Assembly: GCA_011051635.1 (NCBI GenBank)
Contig: DRKV01000144.1
Span: 1-7,244, forward strand
DNA: 7,244 nucleotides
Source: Chloroflexota bacterium
GTDB taxonomy: Bacteria > Chloroflexota > Anaerolineae > Anaerolineales > DRKV01
Direction of reading: 5' to 3'
In this document: positions 6,234 through 7,244 of the stretch, one piece after another
Layout of the letters: each line of letters opens with the position of its first letter
How positions within the stretch are numbered: the first letter of the stretch is position 1
Position numbers and translations under genes: made by a program
Notes under the pieces: generated by a model
What the model saw: only the letters and a program-made list of their open reading frames with translations
Database searches by the model: none
What the model was told of the DNA's origin: nothing

Positions 6234-6310
6234 TGACTGACCGTTGACCGTAGACCGTTGACCACCGACCGCTGACCACTGACGCCTGACCGCTGAAGGC
6301 TGACGCCTGC
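6234..6310. repeat. degenerate heptamer tandem array (consensus CCGCTGA, 11 units)
   Basis: Eleven contiguous 7-nt units can be read without any phase slip: TGACTGA, CCGTTGA, CCGTAGA, CCGTTGA, CCACCGA, CCGCTGA, CCACTGA, CGCCTGA, CCGCTGA, AGGCTGA, CGCCTGC. Ten of the eleven end in GA, and most have the form CCnnTGA. This style matches short tandemly repeated heptanucleotide sequences known from cyanobacteria and other bacteria with large genomes. It fills the space between the helicase-like stop (6312) and the GT4 leader. There is no spacer structure, so it is not a CRISPR. Confidence 0.75.
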
Positions 6311-6311
6311 C

Positions 6312-7244
6312 TCAGGACTCGCCGCCGAGGAGGATGCGCGCCAGGGCGCGGTAGAGGGGGCCGCGCTGTTCGTAGCCCTGCTCGTTGAGTTCACTGATGC
6401 CCAGGTAGATGCCCTTGCGGCAGCGACGCACCAGTCCCAGCACCAGACGCGCCAGGGTGTCGCGGTTGGTGTCGGTCTCGTCGAAATCCGTCCAGGGGCG
6501 GCCAAACTCCCAACGGCGGTTGAGGATGTAAGGGTGGGTGAGAGGCTGGGCGATGCGGGTGAACCACTGCATACTGCCCACGTCCAGCCAGAATTGGTAG
6601 TCCACGGCGCGGTTTTGCATCAGGAAGGTGTAGGCCGGGGAGAGGAACACGGCATCCTTCTCCGGCGACTGCCAGCGCCCCAGGTATTGGGCGGCAATCA
6701 CGCCGTCCTCCACCATGCGGAGGTACTCCCGCCCCACGGGGATGCCCTCGGCCTCCAGCACCTCGCCCGCCGCCCAGCGGAACTTGCGCACGGATTCCAC
6801 CAGCATGGCCGCCGTCTGGGCGGCATCGTAATCGCTGTGGAAGCCGTATCCCGGCTGGGAAAGCACCTCGCCGAACAACCGCCGGATGAAGTAATCCAGC
6901 GGCTGGGGCGCGCCCAATTGGTACGTCTCCAGCCATTGGCGCAGGTTCTCGTAGGCCATCCCCAGGCGGTAAGTGATGCGCTCGCGGGGGGCTTCATCCA
7001 GGTTCTCGAAGGGAACCAGCCGCGGCCCTTCCGGCCCGAGACGGTACACGATGTCGGTCAGGAGGCGGGCACGCACCAAATCCATGCCCTCGACGGCCTG
7101 CATCAGGGCGGCGCTGAAATCGAAGGCCGCCGGGTAGATGCCCCAATCGGGATGCCCCAGGGCGGCGAAGGTCAGCAGGGCGCGGGTGGCGGGTTCTTCC
7201 CGCAGGGCGCGGGAGGGGCGGTGCGAGCGGGTCGGGATGCCGGC
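6312..7244 (-). CDS. C-terminal part of a divergent helicase-like protein, possibly UvrD/Rep type (5' end outside window)
   Basis: The last 310 residues of a longer protein; the frame is open to the right edge. The visible part has SRALREEPATRALLTFAALG (11-30), a charged helical middle with FIRRLFGEVLSQPGYGFH (119-136) and AMLVESVRKFR (146-156), then VFLSPAYTFLMQNRAVDYQF (199-218, continuing LDVGS), RRWEFGRPWTDFDE (243-256), and a C-terminal block LARLVLGLVRRCRKGIYLGI (264-283). The last two could stand in for the superfamily 1 helicase motif V region (entry into the final 2A strand, before a VFL-type strand) and the motif VI 'Y.A.TRA...L.L' region, so I read it tentatively as a UvrD/Rep-like helicase tail. 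The canonical residues are not preserved. The Walker A and B motifs would be upstream, off the window. A repeat array separates it from the glycan genes, so it probably is not part of their function. Confidence 0.5.
   Translation of the reverse strand, partial: AGIPTRSHRPSRALREEPATRALLTFAALGHPDWGIYPAAFDFSAALMQAVEGMDLVRARLLTDIVYRLGPEGPRLVPFENLDEAPRERITYRLGMAYENLRQWLETYQLGAPQPLDYFIRRLFGEVLSQPGYGFHSDYDAAQTAAMLVESVRKFRWAAGEVLEAEGIPVGREYLRMVEDGVIAAQYLGRWQSPEKDAVFLSPAYTFLMQNRAVDYQFWLDVGSMQWFTRIAQPLTHPYILNRRWEFGRPWTDFDETDTNRDTLARLVLGLVRRCRKGIYLGISELNEQGYEQRGPLYRALARILLGGES

Noticed and set aside
6234..6310. CRISPR array
   Set aside because: Units are 7 nt and contiguous, with no spacers.

Overview
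The window looks like an environmental bacterium of moderate to high GC, possibly a member of the Chloroflexota (Anaerolineae-like). That guess rests on the general look of the proteins and on degenerate short tandem repeats between genes. It is an inference, and no marker gene is present to confirm it.

Layout from left to right. (1) Bases 1-224 hold the C-terminal end of an IS5-type DDE transposase on the + strand. It is followed by a possible right element end and a short gap with an octamer-like repeat. (2) Everything after that is coded on the - strand, so it is transcribed from right to left. In transcription order: the 3' end of a large, divergent, possibly UvrD/Rep-like helicase protein (7244 to 6312); a 133-bp spacer packed with degenerate short tandem repeats (6179-6311); a GT4 glycosyltransferase (6178-5039); a membrane GT2 glycosyltransferase (5034-3820); a 201-bp spacer; a BcsB-like (cellulose synthase accessory) membrane-anchored surface protein (3618-1354); and a NodB/CE4-type polysaccharide deacetylase (1357-350).

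The four glycan genes read as one exopolysaccharide or cell-surface polysaccharide locus. GT4 and GT2 are separated by 4 bp. The BcsB-like gene and the deacetylase share an ATGA stop/start overlap. The model I infer is that the integral-membrane GT2 polymerises or extends a glycan, the BcsB-like ectodomain guides the emerging chain outside the membrane, the GT4 adds or primes with another sugar, and the deacetylase modifies N-acetyl or O-acetyl groups. No BcsA with a PilZ domain, no BcsC and no BcsZ is visible, so cellulose itself cannot be claimed.

The most unusual features are a BcsB-like protein beside a GT2 that lacks a PilZ domain, the repeat mosaic that forms the leader of the GT4 gene (with an eight-C tract against its ATG and no Shine-Dalgarno sequence), and a long imperfect hairpin that spans the GT2 stop codon. 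I see no tRNA, rRNA, CRISPR array or clear defence system.
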